Assembly (NCBI GenBank): GCA_050955105.1
Contig: JBPBQZ010000086.1
Span: 12,447-76,446, forward strand
Direction: 5' to 3'
From: JBPBQZ01 sp050955105
GTDB taxonomy: Bacteria; Pseudomonadota; Gammaproteobacteria; Burkholderiales; Burkholderiaceae
DNA: 64,000 bases
Below the pieces are notes generated by a model, which saw nothing but the letters and a program-made list of their open reading frames with translations, was not told the DNA's origin and searched no databases. Positions 8,171 through 16,430 of this stretch are shown piece after piece. The translations under genes and the position numbers were made by a program. Position 1 is the first letter of the stretch, and the number at the start of each line of letters is the position of its first letter.

Positions 8171-8917
8171 TCAAAGCTTCGAACCCCCATCCACGCGCAA
8201 TGTATCGCCGGTAATCCAGCGCGCGTCGTCGGACGCGAGGAAGGCGACCGCCGCGCCGATGTCATCGGCTTGAGCCATGCGCTTGAGCGCCTGGATACCC
8301 ACTGCGAATTCCCGCCCTTCCTGGGTCTTGGCGAAACTCGACATATCGGTGGGTACCACGCCCGGCGCTACGGCATTGACGCGGATGCCGCGCTCGCCTA
8401 ACGCGGCAGCGAAGTGCTTCACCAGCGTGTCGATCGCGCCCTTAGTGGCGGCATAGGCGGATAGCCTGTCGACCGAGGCGTGCGCTGCGAGCGACGACAA
8501 CAACACGATGCTGCTGCCCTTGCACAGGGCTGGCAGCAATTGCTGTACGAGGAAATACGGCGCGCGCACATTCACCGCGAAAAGATTATCGAAGTCTTCG
8601 ACCGTGGTTTCTTCGATCGTGCTGGCTTTCGAGATACCGGCGTTGGCGACGAGAATATCGAGACGGCCACCGATGATGGCGCGCACGCCCTTGGCCAGCA
8701 CATGCGGACCGTCGGGCGCGCGCAGATCAGCGGCGATCTTCTCGGCCTTGCCGCCCGCTTCGCAGATTTCGTCGACGACGGCTGCCGCTTCTTTTTCGCC
8801 GCTGCTGTAGTGCACCAGCACCTGCGCGCCGGCACTCGCAAGCGCCAGCGCACTGGCCCGGCCGATGCCGCGTGAAGCGCCGGTGACGAGTGCGGTCTTG
8901 CCAGAGAGCTTGTTCAT
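8171..8917 (-). CDS. Short-chain dehydrogenase/reductase (SDR)
   Basis: A 248-residue classical SDR with the NAD(P)-binding motif TGASRGIG (residues 12-19), NAG (92-94), the catalytic serine region LLSSLA (about 139-144) and YAATK (Y155, K159). The C-terminal DGGSKL tail is also standard. The start at 8917 is supported by AAGGAG; an upstream in-frame ATG at 8956 lacks this support. It is divergent from a LysR-family gene that is now frameshifted, so its presumed regulator may be lost. Substrate not predictable. Confidence 0.9.
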   Translation of the reverse strand: MNKLSGKTALVTGASRGIGRASALALASAGAQVLVHYSSGEKEAAAVVDEICEAGGKAEKIAADLRAPDGPHVLAKGVRAIIGGRLDILVANAGISKASTIEETTVEDFDNLFAVNVRAPYFLVQQLLPALCKGSSIVLLSSLAAHASVDRLSAYAATKGAIDTLVKHFAAALGERGIRVNAVAPGVVPTDMSSFAKTQEGREFAVGIQALKRMAQADDIGAAVAFLASDDARWITGDTLRVDGGSKL

Positions 8918-8942
8918 GATGCGAACTCCTTGTGATTGATAC

Positions 8943-8979
8943 GGAGCCGAGGCCATATTGAGACACGGCGGTCGGCTCC
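8943..8979. promoter_or_regulatory. Inverted repeats between SDR and broken lysR
   Basis: GGAGCCGA (8943-8950) and TCGGCTCC (8972-8979) are perfect 8-bp arms. A second pair, ATTGAG (8957-8962) and CTCAAT (8989-8994), is interleaved with them. The region lies 26-77 bp upstream of the SDR start and would be a fitting LysR target or a 5' leader stem. Function is inferred from position only. Confidence 0.35.
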
Positions 8980-9163
8980 TGGATATGACTCAATTCGCAT
9001 GGAGCAGCTGCTTTGTGAATCCCGGTTTCTGAGATGGAAGGACTCTGCAACGCGCTGCCGTGATGAGAATTTAGGGGCTTATGGCAGAATAGAAAAAGAC
9101 TTTATAAGATGTCCGTCATGCCTGAAAAGCATGAGTCGGCAAGAGCAGCCCGCGGGAGAGACC

Positions 9164-10047
9164 ATGGAATTGCGGCATCTTCGTTACTTCATCGCCGTGG
9201 CCGAAACCGGCAGCCTGACGGTTGCGGCCGAGCGCCGGCTGCACACTTCGCAGCCGTCGCTGAGCCGACAAATCCGCGATCTGGAAGGTCAGGTGGGAGT
9301 TGAACTATTGAGCCGCAGTGCGCGCGGCGTGGCGCTGACCGAAGCAGGCAAGGCCTTTATCGATCACGCACGGCTGGCGTTGCATCAGGTGGATGCGGCG
9401 ATCGAGGCGGCCCGGCGCGCGGCGCAACCGTCGAAGCAACGATTTGCGCTGGGCTTTCTCACCGGGCAGGAGATGACCTGGCTACCCAAGGCCATGCGGA
9501 TTCTTCGTGATGAGTTGCCGAACGTGGATGTGACGGTGTCCAGCGATTATTCGCCGGATCTCGCCGAAGGTCTGGCGCGCGGCCGGCTGGATCTGGCATT
9601 CATGCGCGCGGAGCCGGACTTCGATCTGGCTTACCAGGTGATAAGCCATGAGCCACTGGTGGTACTGATGCCGAGCGACCACGCGCTGGCATCGCGCGAT
9701 GCGGTTGCGCTCGAGGAGTTGGCCGCTTATCCCTTTATCGCCATGGCGGCAAGGCCGCGGTGCTGCGCTCGGTGATCGATGCCTATCTGCAGCGTTCCGG
9801 CATCGAAATCGTACCGGCGCAAAACGTCGACAATCCAGCGATGGTCATGTCCTTGGTGGCCTCGACCCGAAGCCTGGTGCTGATCCCCTCTTATGCTGAA
9901 AACCTTATGCCTTGGTCGGTCGTCAGCCGGCCGCTGGCTGGCAATGCGCCGGTAATAGATCTGGCAATCGGCTACAGCAAATCGAATACCTCGGCCGTCC
10001 TGAAATTGTTCCTTGCAAGAGCGGCCGAGTTGAGGCGCGACGCTTAG
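9164..10047 (+). pseudogene. LysR-family regulator, interrupted by a frameshift near 9744
   Basis: From ATG 9164 (preceded by GGGAGAG) the frame encodes a good LysR HTH (MELRHLRYFIAVAETGSL, then SQPSLSRQIRDLEGQVGVEL) and the first effector subdomain. It then runs into MAARPRCCAR and a stop at 9775. The remainder of the effector domain (VLRSVIDAYLQRSGIEIV through ARAAELRRDA) continues in another frame to 10047. Reading GGC GGC AAG just after 9743 restores the homology, so one base has been lost (or two gained) at about 9743-9748. About 204 residues precede the break and about 95 follow. This is either a pseudogene or an assembly error. The neighbouring SDR is its likely target. Confidence 0.8.
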
Positions 10048-11126
10048 CCCAGCGATACCGTCGAACGTCCCAGCACTTCCGGCAAGCGGTAGACACGAAT
10101 CGCGGTCTTGGCGAACATGTCGGCCTTTTCGCTTTCGCTATAACCGGCGGCCAGGCGTTTGAAGGTGTTCCACATCACGCGATAGCTGCAGCATGACTTG
10201 TCCACGGGAAAGTTGCTTTCGAACATCGAACGCGACGGTCCGAAAGCTTCGATGCACGTCTCCATATACGGGCGCCAGGCATCCGCCATCTCTTGCGAGG
10301 TCGGCGGCAAGTCGCGATCGAAGAAGTCGAAGCCGCCCAGCCGCATGCCGATGCCGCCCAATTTGATGGTGACGTTGGGGCGCTTCGCCAGCGCTTGCAG
10401 CTTCGACTTCCATTCGCTGAACACTTCTTCCTTGCGCGATGCATACGGCCCAAGCGCTGCCCGGCCGCCCATATGGTTGAGGATGATCGAGGTGTTCGGG
10501 AATGCGTCGGCCAGATCGATGACTTGCTCGAGCTGCGGGTGATAGACCCAGGCGTCGAAGGTCAATCCCAGCTTGTCCAGGCGGGCGAAGCCTTCGCGGA
10601 ATTGCGGATCGAGGAGCAGGTCGCGCGGCGGATGGCGCACCAGCGTGCTGACCTCCTTGCTTTCGTCCCAGGCCGCCATGTCGCGAATGCCGCGGAAGCG
10701 ATCGGGTGCGCGCGCGATGCAGGCTTCGAGTACTTCGCCAGCGAAGGCGCCCATGCGCAGATCGACGCGACCGATGATGCCGGCCGCCACCCGTACCGGG
10801 CCGTATACGCCACTCGCGCTCATCGCCGCAATGCCGTTGACGAATTCCACCTGTCCGACGCATGCGAAGCGCGGGTCGCCGTCGGCGCTGTACATCGACG
10901 TGCATTCGGCAAACACGGTACCGCGCACGTCGTGGCCGCTCTGGCGAATGTCGGCCAGGATTTCCGGCAGCAGATAGGTGCTGTGCGGCTTGCGATCCCA
11001 CAAATGGTGATGTGGATCGACGATCGGCAATTGCGAATCGAGCACCGGCTCGTCACGCAACGCCAGCCAGGCGTCGTCGACAAAATGATGGGGGGGCATG
11101 CCGCGTCGCGACTGAGTCACATTCAT
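10044..11126 (-). CDS. Amidohydrolase 2 family metal-dependent hydrolase
   Basis: A 360-residue TIM-barrel hydrolase of the amidohydrolase_2 family. The metal-binding motif VDPHHHLWD lies at residues 36-44, and conserved downstream segments are IILNHMGGR (strand-5 His), VTIKLGGIGM and SMFESNFPVDK (catalytic Asp near the C terminus). Relatives hydrolyse lactones (2-pyrone-4,6-dicarboxylate, gluconolactone-type) or decarboxylate/hydrolyse aromatic-pathway intermediates. The start is the ATG at 11126, immediately 5' of MPPHH homology. It lies 13 bp downstream of the NUDIX-MBL gene on the same strand, so the two are probably cotranscribed. They are divergent from the gentisate-like operon, suggesting a catabolic role. 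Confidence 0.85.
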   Translation of the reverse strand: MNVTQSRRGMPPHHFVDDAWLALRDEPVLDSQLPIVDPHHHLWDRKPHSTYLLPEILADIRQSGHDVRGTVFAECTSMYSADGDPRFACVGQVEFVNGIAAMSASGVYGPVRVAAGIIGRVDLRMGAFAGEVLEACIARAPDRFRGIRDMAAWDESKEVSTLVRHPPRDLLLDPQFREGFARLDKLGLTFDAWVYHPQLEQVIDLADAFPNTSIILNHMGGRAALGPYASRKEEVFSEWKSKLQALAKRPNVTIKLGGIGMRLGGFDFFDRDLPPTSQEMADAWRPYMETCIEAFGPSRSMFESNFPVDKSCCSYRVMWNTFKRLAAGYSESEKADMFAKTAIRVYRLPEVLGRSTVSLG

Positions 11127-11139
11127 CTCCAGACTGAAA

Positions 11140-12831
11140 TTATTGAAGGAACCACTGGCCGTCGCGTTCCGCCACCACGCCATCACCCTGCAGCTTTTGC
11201 AGATGCGCGAGCAGCGAACGTGCGGCGACCTTATGCCGGTCGGCCGATACATCGTCGTAAATCTTGGCAGTCAGCGTGTCGAGGTCCGCCGGCGCCACGG
11301 CGCGCATGCCTGCCAGCACCTTGGCCTCACGCCCCAGGCGGTGCGCGATCACTTGCCGAATCAGTTTGTGCGGATCGGCGATCAGAAAGCCATGGCCGGG
11401 AAATACCCACTGCAATTCTTCTTCCAATAAAGCATTCAAGGAACTCAAATACGCGGCCATATCGCCGTCGGGCGGATTGATGACTACGGTCGAGCCCTGC
11501 ATCAGGTGGTCGCCGCTGAACAGCGTGCGTTCTTCTTCGAGCAGATAGCAAAGATGATTCGACGCATGCCCCGGCGTGTGGACGACGCGCAAAGTAGTGT
11601 CTTCGCCGACATCGAGCGCCTCGCCGTCGCGCAGCACGCGGCCGAGCAGCGATGCGTCGAAGTCGGCATGCAGCGGCGGCATGCCCCAGATCGGCGCGCC
11701 GCTGCGCTCGCTCAGTTGCACGGAGGCCGGCCAATGATCGCTGTGCGTGTGCGTCAGCAGAATGGCGCGGATCGCGCCAGGCGCGGCATCAAGGATGGCT
11801 TGCACATGGCCGGGGTCGGCCGGCCCTGGATCGATGACCACCCACTCGCCGCCGGGTGCGCCGGATTTGGCATTCGGCGAGCCGACGATATAGGTATTGG
11901 TGCCGGGGCCGGTCATCATGCCCGGATTCGGCGCGGTGATGCGCAGCACGCGCGGCGCGAACCTCACCACACGGCCGGGCTCGATGTCATAGAACGCTTC
12001 ACCACTGCCGTTCGGGTCGAGACGGCCGATCTCGGCATAGGCAGCCTCGCTCGGCTGCACGCCGACGCGTCCGCGCCGGCCAGAGCCCAGGCGCGGCATC
12101 GTAATGGGCACCTCGCCTGCCTGGCTGATGCGGCTGGCGTGCTCGAAGAAAGCCGCGGCTGTCTCAAAAGACTGCAGGCGCTCGAGAATCTTGCGCGTGA
12201 CCGCCATCAACTTGAGTTGACGTGCAGGATCGAGTACGTCGACGGGACGCAGCCACATGCTCTCGACCGACTCGACGATGTCGTGCAGCGCGGTTTGGCT
12301 GGGCGGTGCAACGGCCACGAAGAAGCGCGTGTCGAAGCGACGTTTCAGGCCCGGCGGCGTGAGCCAGCGATCAAAGTAAGCGAAGCGGTCGGGCGCCAGC
12401 CGCACGCCGCCAGTGAGGCGCCGGCAGATCTCAGCGAAGCCGACTTCACCGGCCAACAATGCGCGCCGCGCCTCGGCCAGTTCGCCGGCGTCGTGCGCGT
12501 GCAGGTCGACCAACGCGCCATGCGCGTCGTAGGCGAACAGCAGCCCTGCTTCTTCGAAGGTTTCGCGAATTGCGGCGATGCGACCATCGAACTCTTCAGG
12601 CGGCCAGGCCTGGGCCGACCCGGGTGGACAATGTTCGCGCAGTTCGCGATCTTCCGCGTCGACGGTACCGCCCGGAAACACGCAAGCGCCCAAGTAGATG
12701 TCACCTTCGCGCTCGGCGCGTCGCAACAGCAGCACTTCCATGCCCTGTGCACCGTCGCGCGCCACGATCACCGTTGCAGCGGTGCGCGGCACTACCGGCG
12801 CCGGAACTTCGACATTCTGGGATATCGTCAC
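11140..12831 (-). CDS. NUDIX hydrolase-metallo-beta-lactamase fusion protein
   Basis: A protein of about 563 residues with two catalytic domains. The N-terminal part (about residues 15-250) is a NUDT19-like NUDIX domain: GACVFPGGTVD and the Nudix-box half AAIRETFEEAGLL, separated by an insertion of about 30 residues. The C-terminal part (about residues 285-560) is an MBL-fold hydrolase of the LACTB2 type: MTGPGTNTYIVG, LTHTHSDHW, VVHTPGHASNHLCY, LFSGDHLM and a C-terminal winged region. The GTG at 12831 (AGGCGA upstream) is preferred; a TTG at 12858 is an alternative. It lies directly upstream of the amidohydrolase gene. NUDT19-type domains often act on CoA derivatives and LACTB2-like MBLs on esters/thioesters or RNA, so CoA-ester housekeeping is possible but unproven. 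Confidence 0.83.
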   Translation of the reverse strand: MTISQNVEVPAPVVPRTAATVIVARDGAQGMEVLLLRRAEREGDIYLGACVFPGGTVDAEDRELREHCPPGSAQAWPPEEFDGRIAAIRETFEEAGLLFAYDAHGALVDLHAHDAGELAEARRALLAGEVGFAEICRRLTGGVRLAPDRFAYFDRWLTPPGLKRRFDTRFFVAVAPPSQTALHDIVESVESMWLRPVDVLDPARQLKLMAVTRKILERLQSFETAAAFFEHASRISQAGEVPITMPRLGSGRRGRVGVQPSEAAYAEIGRLDPNGSGEAFYDIEPGRVVRFAPRVLRITAPNPGMMTGPGTNTYIVGSPNAKSGAPGGEWVVIDPGPADPGHVQAILDAAPGAIRAILLTHTHSDHWPASVQLSERSGAPIWGMPPLHADFDASLLGRVLRDGEALDVGEDTTLRVVHTPGHASNHLCYLLEEERTLFSGDHLMQGSTVVINPPDGDMAAYLSSLNALLEEELQWVFPGHGFLIADPHKLIRQVIAHRLGREAKVLAGMRAVAPADLDTLTAKIYDDVSADRHKVAARSLLAHLQKLQGDGVVAERDGQWFLQ

Positions 12832-12995
12832 TTTGTTTCGCCTGAATGGTCTGACCAAATTCTACGGGAATCGGTGCTGCTTGGGAATATCCGTAGATAC
12901 CACGAATCGGCCATTGGCTGCGTCCCCGGCGTCGCCAGCGAGCTGAACCGCGACGTCCGCCAGCGCCGAAATTGCCGCCGCCGCTCTTCTCAAAA

Positions 12996-13048
12996 TTGAC
13001 GACGCGGGCAACTCTCTCTATAGTGTTGCCAAATGGTTGTACCATTTG
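12996..13048 (+). promoter_or_regulatory. Sigma70 promoter with operator at transcription start of gentisate-like operon
   Basis: TTGACG (12996-13001), 17-bp spacer, TATAGT (13019-13024) is a near-consensus promoter. Immediately downstream, CAAATGGT (13030-13037) TGT ACCATTTG (13041-13048) is a perfect 8-bp inverted repeat covering the predicted start site. Its core TGGTTGTACCA has the TGGT-N3-ACCA form bound by FadR-subfamily GntR repressors such as PdhR. No GntR gene is in the window. Together the elements predict repression by a regulator encoded elsewhere. Confidence 0.65.
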
Positions 13049-13127
13049 TGCAAAGCGACATATTGCTGGCGCGACCGCGCACGCCCTACCTACAAGCCGA
13101 TTCACAGCCGATCCCAAGGAGACTCAC

Positions 13128-14270
13128 GTGGCCTTTACCGAAGAACAGATTGCCCTGCGCGACTCGATTCGCAAGATGGTGGAAAAAGAACTGATTCCGA
13201 CCGCCGGCAAGGTCGACGAAGCGGATGAGTTTCCGGAGCACTGGGCCAAGCTGTTCGGCGAAATGGGCTTGCTGCAACTGTGGACGCCCGAGGAATACGG
13301 CGGCCCGGGCGGTGATCTGACGATGGTGTGTATCGCCAAGGAAGAAACCGCCAAGGCTTCGTTGACCGCGTCGGCATTGTGCTGCAACCACTCGATCGCG
13401 ATGACGCTGCCGATCACCAATTTTGGTACGGAAGCGCAGAAGCAGAAATATCTGCCGATGTCGGCTGCCGGCAATATCATTACCGCTTTGGCGATGACCG
13501 AACCGGGCGCCGGTTCCGACGTCGCGTCGATGCGCACGCGCGCCGAGCGTCAAGCCAACGGCGACTACATTTTGAACGGCCAGAAGTGCTGGATCACCTG
13601 GGGCGGCCGTGCCGACTATGTGCTGGTATTCGCCAAGACCAGCGAAGGCGGCGGCCACAAGAACATCAGTTGCTTCATGGTCGACAGCAAGACGCCGGGC
13701 TTCCGCCTGGGCCGTCAGGAACGCAAGATGGGCCGCAACGGTGCGCCCAACCATGAAATTTTCTTCGACGATATGCGCGTTTCGGAAGACACGCTGATCG
13801 GCGAAGATGGCAAGGGCTTCACCGCCTGCATGCGCATTCTCGATTTGAATCGTCCGACGATCGCCGCTTCGTCGTTGGGACTGGCGCAGGCCTCGCTCGA
13901 TATCGCGGTGAACTATGCGCGTGAACGCAAGGCTTTCGGCAAGCCGATCGGTCAGTTCCAGGGCCTGCAGTTCAAGCTGGCCGACATGGCTATGAAGATC
14001 GAGGCCGCGCGGCATATGCTGTATGGCATCGTCGCCGAAATCGACTCGGGCGATCACAGCCGTCTGCAGATGATCGCGTCGATGGCCAAGTGCTATGTGA
14101 CCGACGTGGCGATGGAAGTGACGACCGAGGCGGTGCAAGTGCTGGGCGCCAATGGTTACTCGAAAGAATATCCGGTCGAACGCATGTTCCGCGACGCCAA
14201 GCTGAACCAGATCATCGAAGGTTCCAACGAGATTCACCGGATGATCATCGGCCGTACGCTGGTTGGCTGA
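13128..14270 (+). CDS. Acyl-CoA dehydrogenase
   Basis: A 380-residue FAD-dependent acyl-CoA dehydrogenase. Signatures are LAMTEPGAGSD (about residues 121-131), QKCWITWGG, RKAFGKPIGQFQGLQFKLADM and the C-terminal VLGANGYSKEYPVERMFRD followed by IIEGSNEIHR. The glutamate of IIEG (about E364) is at the position of the catalytic base in medium-chain enzymes. The start is GTG 13128 with AAGGAG 7 bp upstream; no upstream in-frame start gives family homology. It is the first gene of the plus-strand unit behind the promoter at 12996, followed 51 bp later by the gentisate-dioxygenase-like gene. Chain-length specificity cannot be told. Confidence 0.92.
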   Translation: MAFTEEQIALRDSIRKMVEKELIPTAGKVDEADEFPEHWAKLFGEMGLLQLWTPEEYGGPGGDLTMVCIAKEETAKASLTASALCCNHSIAMTLPITNFGTEAQKQKYLPMSAAGNIITALAMTEPGAGSDVASMRTRAERQANGDYILNGQKCWITWGGRADYVLVFAKTSEGGGHKNISCFMVDSKTPGFRLGRQERKMGRNGAPNHEIFFDDMRVSEDTLIGEDGKGFTACMRILDLNRPTIAASSLGLAQASLDIAVNYARERKAFGKPIGQFQGLQFKLADMAMKIEAARHMLYGIVAEIDSGDHSRLQMIASMAKCYVTDVAMEVTTEAVQVLGANGYSKEYPVERMFRDAKLNQIIEGSNEIHRMIIGRTLVG

Positions 14271-14321
14271 GCAAGCGCCGCATCAACGGTATGAACTGCA
14301 CGCATCGAAGGAGTTGGACGC

Positions 14322-15395
14322 ATGAGCAATGACACGGTAATGGCGGATGCCGACGCACGCCGCGCACTGAAAGATGATTTGTTGCGGATGAATTGCCGCG
14401 TGCACCAGCCCGATGATCCGCCGCTGTTCACGCCGGAGCCGCGCAGCCCGATGCAGCCGATTCACTGGCGCTGGTCGGATCTGCTGCCGTTGCTGGAACG
14501 CATCGGCGCCAAGATCGACATCGGCTCGGGAGGCCAGCGGCGCACGCTGCGGCTGGCCAACCCGGGGTTGCCGTGGGGCACCACGCCGACCTTCTGGGGT
14601 TCGATTCAATATATCTTGCCCGGTGAAGTGGCCGGCGCCCACCGTCACAGCGCCAATGCCTTCCGCTTCATCATGGAAGGCAATGGCGCATCGACCACGG
14701 TGGACGGCGAACGCTACACGATGAACGTGGGCGATCTGGTGCTAACGCCAGCCTGGACCTTCCACGATCACATCCATCATGGCGATAAGCCGATGATCTG
14801 GCTGGACGTGCTCGACATCAACATCATGCGTTCGATGCACGCGACCTTCTTCGAGGCGCTGCCCACCGAAACGCAGGAAGTGCTGGATATCGAAGACCGC
14901 ACCTATCGCGAATACGGCAGCGGCCTGATGCGTCCGCCGCGCATTTCGGTCGGCCCGGCTGCCAAGCCGACGCCGCCGCTGAATCCGCTGCTGGTGTATG
15001 AACGCGCGCGTGCCGAAGCGTCGCTCGACCTGGCGCAAGGCTTGCCGGCCGATCCGTACGACGACGTGGTTCTCGAATATCAAAATCCGGTGAACGGCGG
15101 TCCGGCGATGACCACGCTGTCGATGAAGCTGCAGAAGCTGCGTCCGGGCTTCAAGGGCCGTGCACGCCGTCATACTGGCAGCAAGCTGTATTACGTAATA
15201 CGCGGCAGCGGCGTAAGCGTTGTCGGCGACCAGACCTTCGACTGGAATACCGGCGATTTCATCGCGGTACCGCCGTGGGCATGGGTCGAACACAGCAATC
15301 CGTCGGGCGCCGAGGCACTGCTGTTCAGTGTCGACGACACGCCGACGCTGGCCGCACTCGGCTATTACCGCGAACAAGGCGCGCCGGCCACTTAG
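14322..15395 (+). CDS. Gentisate 1,2-dioxygenase-like bicupin dioxygenase
   Basis: A 357-residue double-cupin ring-cleavage dioxygenase. The N-terminal cupin carries the Fe(II) ligand pattern GAHRHSANAFRFIMEG (H107, H109) and PAWTFHDHIHHG (H148, H150). A second cupin lies at about residues 250-350 (RPGFKGRARRHTGSKLYYV, GDFIAVPPWAWVEHSN). This is the layout of gentisate 1,2-dioxygenase, which opens gentisate to maleylpyruvate; close relatives use salicylate or 1-hydroxy-2-naphthoate. The downstream FAH-type hydrolase supports a gentisate-like ring-fission route. The actual substrate is uncertain because no hydroxylase or recognisable glutathione-dependent maleylpyruvate isomerase is adjacent. 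Confidence 0.85.
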   Translation: MSNDTVMADADARRALKDDLLRMNCRVHQPDDPPLFTPEPRSPMQPIHWRWSDLLPLLERIGAKIDIGSGGQRRTLRLANPGLPWGTTPTFWGSIQYILPGEVAGAHRHSANAFRFIMEGNGASTTVDGERYTMNVGDLVLTPAWTFHDHIHHGDKPMIWLDVLDINIMRSMHATFFEALPTETQEVLDIEDRTYREYGSGLMRPPRISVGPAAKPTPPLNPLLVYERARAEASLDLAQGLPADPYDDVVLEYQNPVNGGPAMTTLSMKLQKLRPGFKGRARRHTGSKLYYVIRGSGVSVVGDQTFDWNTGDFIAVPPWAWVEHSNPSGAEALLFSVDDTPTLAALGYYREQGAPAT

Positions 15396-15528
15396 GGTCG
15401 GACGTAGGCGATAACGCTACTTATTAACCATCGGGTTGCGGCGCGGCGCTTATCCTGAAATTCGAGAGGCCTGATCAGCGTCCTTCGAAGCAGCGCTCTT
15501 TGCAACCCTTGCTACCTGGAAGTGTGAA

Positions 15529-16419
15529 GTGAAGCTAGCCGTTTATGATGACCTCCGCATCGGCGTAGTCGAAGCGGACACGCTCTACGACGTGACCGCA
15601 GCCGTACCCGTCGCGCTCGACGAGTGGCCGCAGGCGCGCTTGAACTGGCTCGTGGCCAACTGGGCGAAGGCGCTGCCGCTGGTACGTGCCGCGCGTGAAA
15701 AGGCACAAGGCCGGCCATTGGCGCAAGTAAAGCTGTTGCCGCCGAGCCCGAGCCCGTCGCATGTGTTCGCGGCACCCGCCAATTATCAAAAACATTTGGG
15801 CGAGCTAGGCGAGCGCAGCACGGTGACCGCCAAGGGCCGCAGTGCCCGCGATCAGGGTTTCTTCCTGAAGGCGCCCGGCTCGCTGGTAGGTGCTGGCGGT
15901 TCGTTGATTCTGCCCAAGGGTTCGACGCGGCGCTTCGATCACGAATCGGAGCTGGCAGTGATTATCGGCAAGGCCGGTCGCAACGTGCCGCGCGCACAGG
16001 CGATGGACTATGTGTTCGGTTACTCGTGCCTGATCGACGCCACCATGCGTATCGAAAAAGGCACGTTCGAAGAAGAACGCTCGATGCGCAAGTCGTACGA
16101 GACCTTCACGCCGCTGGGACCGCTGCTGATTACTGCGGACGAAGTGGCCGACCCGATGAATTTGCAGAACCGCCTGTGGGTCAACGGTGAACTGCGCCAG
16201 GAAGCGAATACCCGGGATATGATTGTCGGCATCGCCGAATTGATCGAATTGATCTCTTCGGTAATCCCGATCCGCCCAGGCGATGTGATCGCCACTGGCA
16301 CGCCCGAAGGCGTCGGTCCGGTTGCGCCGGGCGACACCATCCGCATTGCCATCGAACACGTCGGCGACATGACGCTGCCAGTGGTGGAAACGGCGTTCGA
16401 TCCGATTCGCGTATTCTGA
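15529..16419 (+). CDS. Fumarylacetoacetate hydrolase family protein (fumarylpyruvate hydrolase-like)
   Basis: A 296-residue FAH-fold hydrolase. The metal-binding acidic cluster is in RFDHESELAVIIGK (E139, E141), with DYVFGYSCLIDATMR and DVIATGTPEGVGPVAPGD downstream. It cleaves C-C bonds of acylpyruvates; after gentisate ring opening the expected step is fumarylpyruvate to fumarate plus pyruvate (or direct maleylpyruvate hydrolysis). The start is GTG 15529 after GGAAG. It is cotranscribed between the dioxygenase and the PrpF-like gene (11 bp to the next start). Confidence 0.88.
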   Translation: MKLAVYDDLRIGVVEADTLYDVTAAVPVALDEWPQARLNWLVANWAKALPLVRAAREKAQGRPLAQVKLLPPSPSPSHVFAAPANYQKHLGELGERSTVTAKGRSARDQGFFLKAPGSLVGAGGSLILPKGSTRRFDHESELAVIIGKAGRNVPRAQAMDYVFGYSCLIDATMRIEKGTFEEERSMRKSYETFTPLGPLLITADEVADPMNLQNRLWVNGELRQEANTRDMIVGIAELIELISSVIPIRPGDVIATGTPEGVGPVAPGDTIRIAIEHVGDMTLPVVETAFDPIRVF

Positions 16420-16430
16420 GGTTTCCAGTC

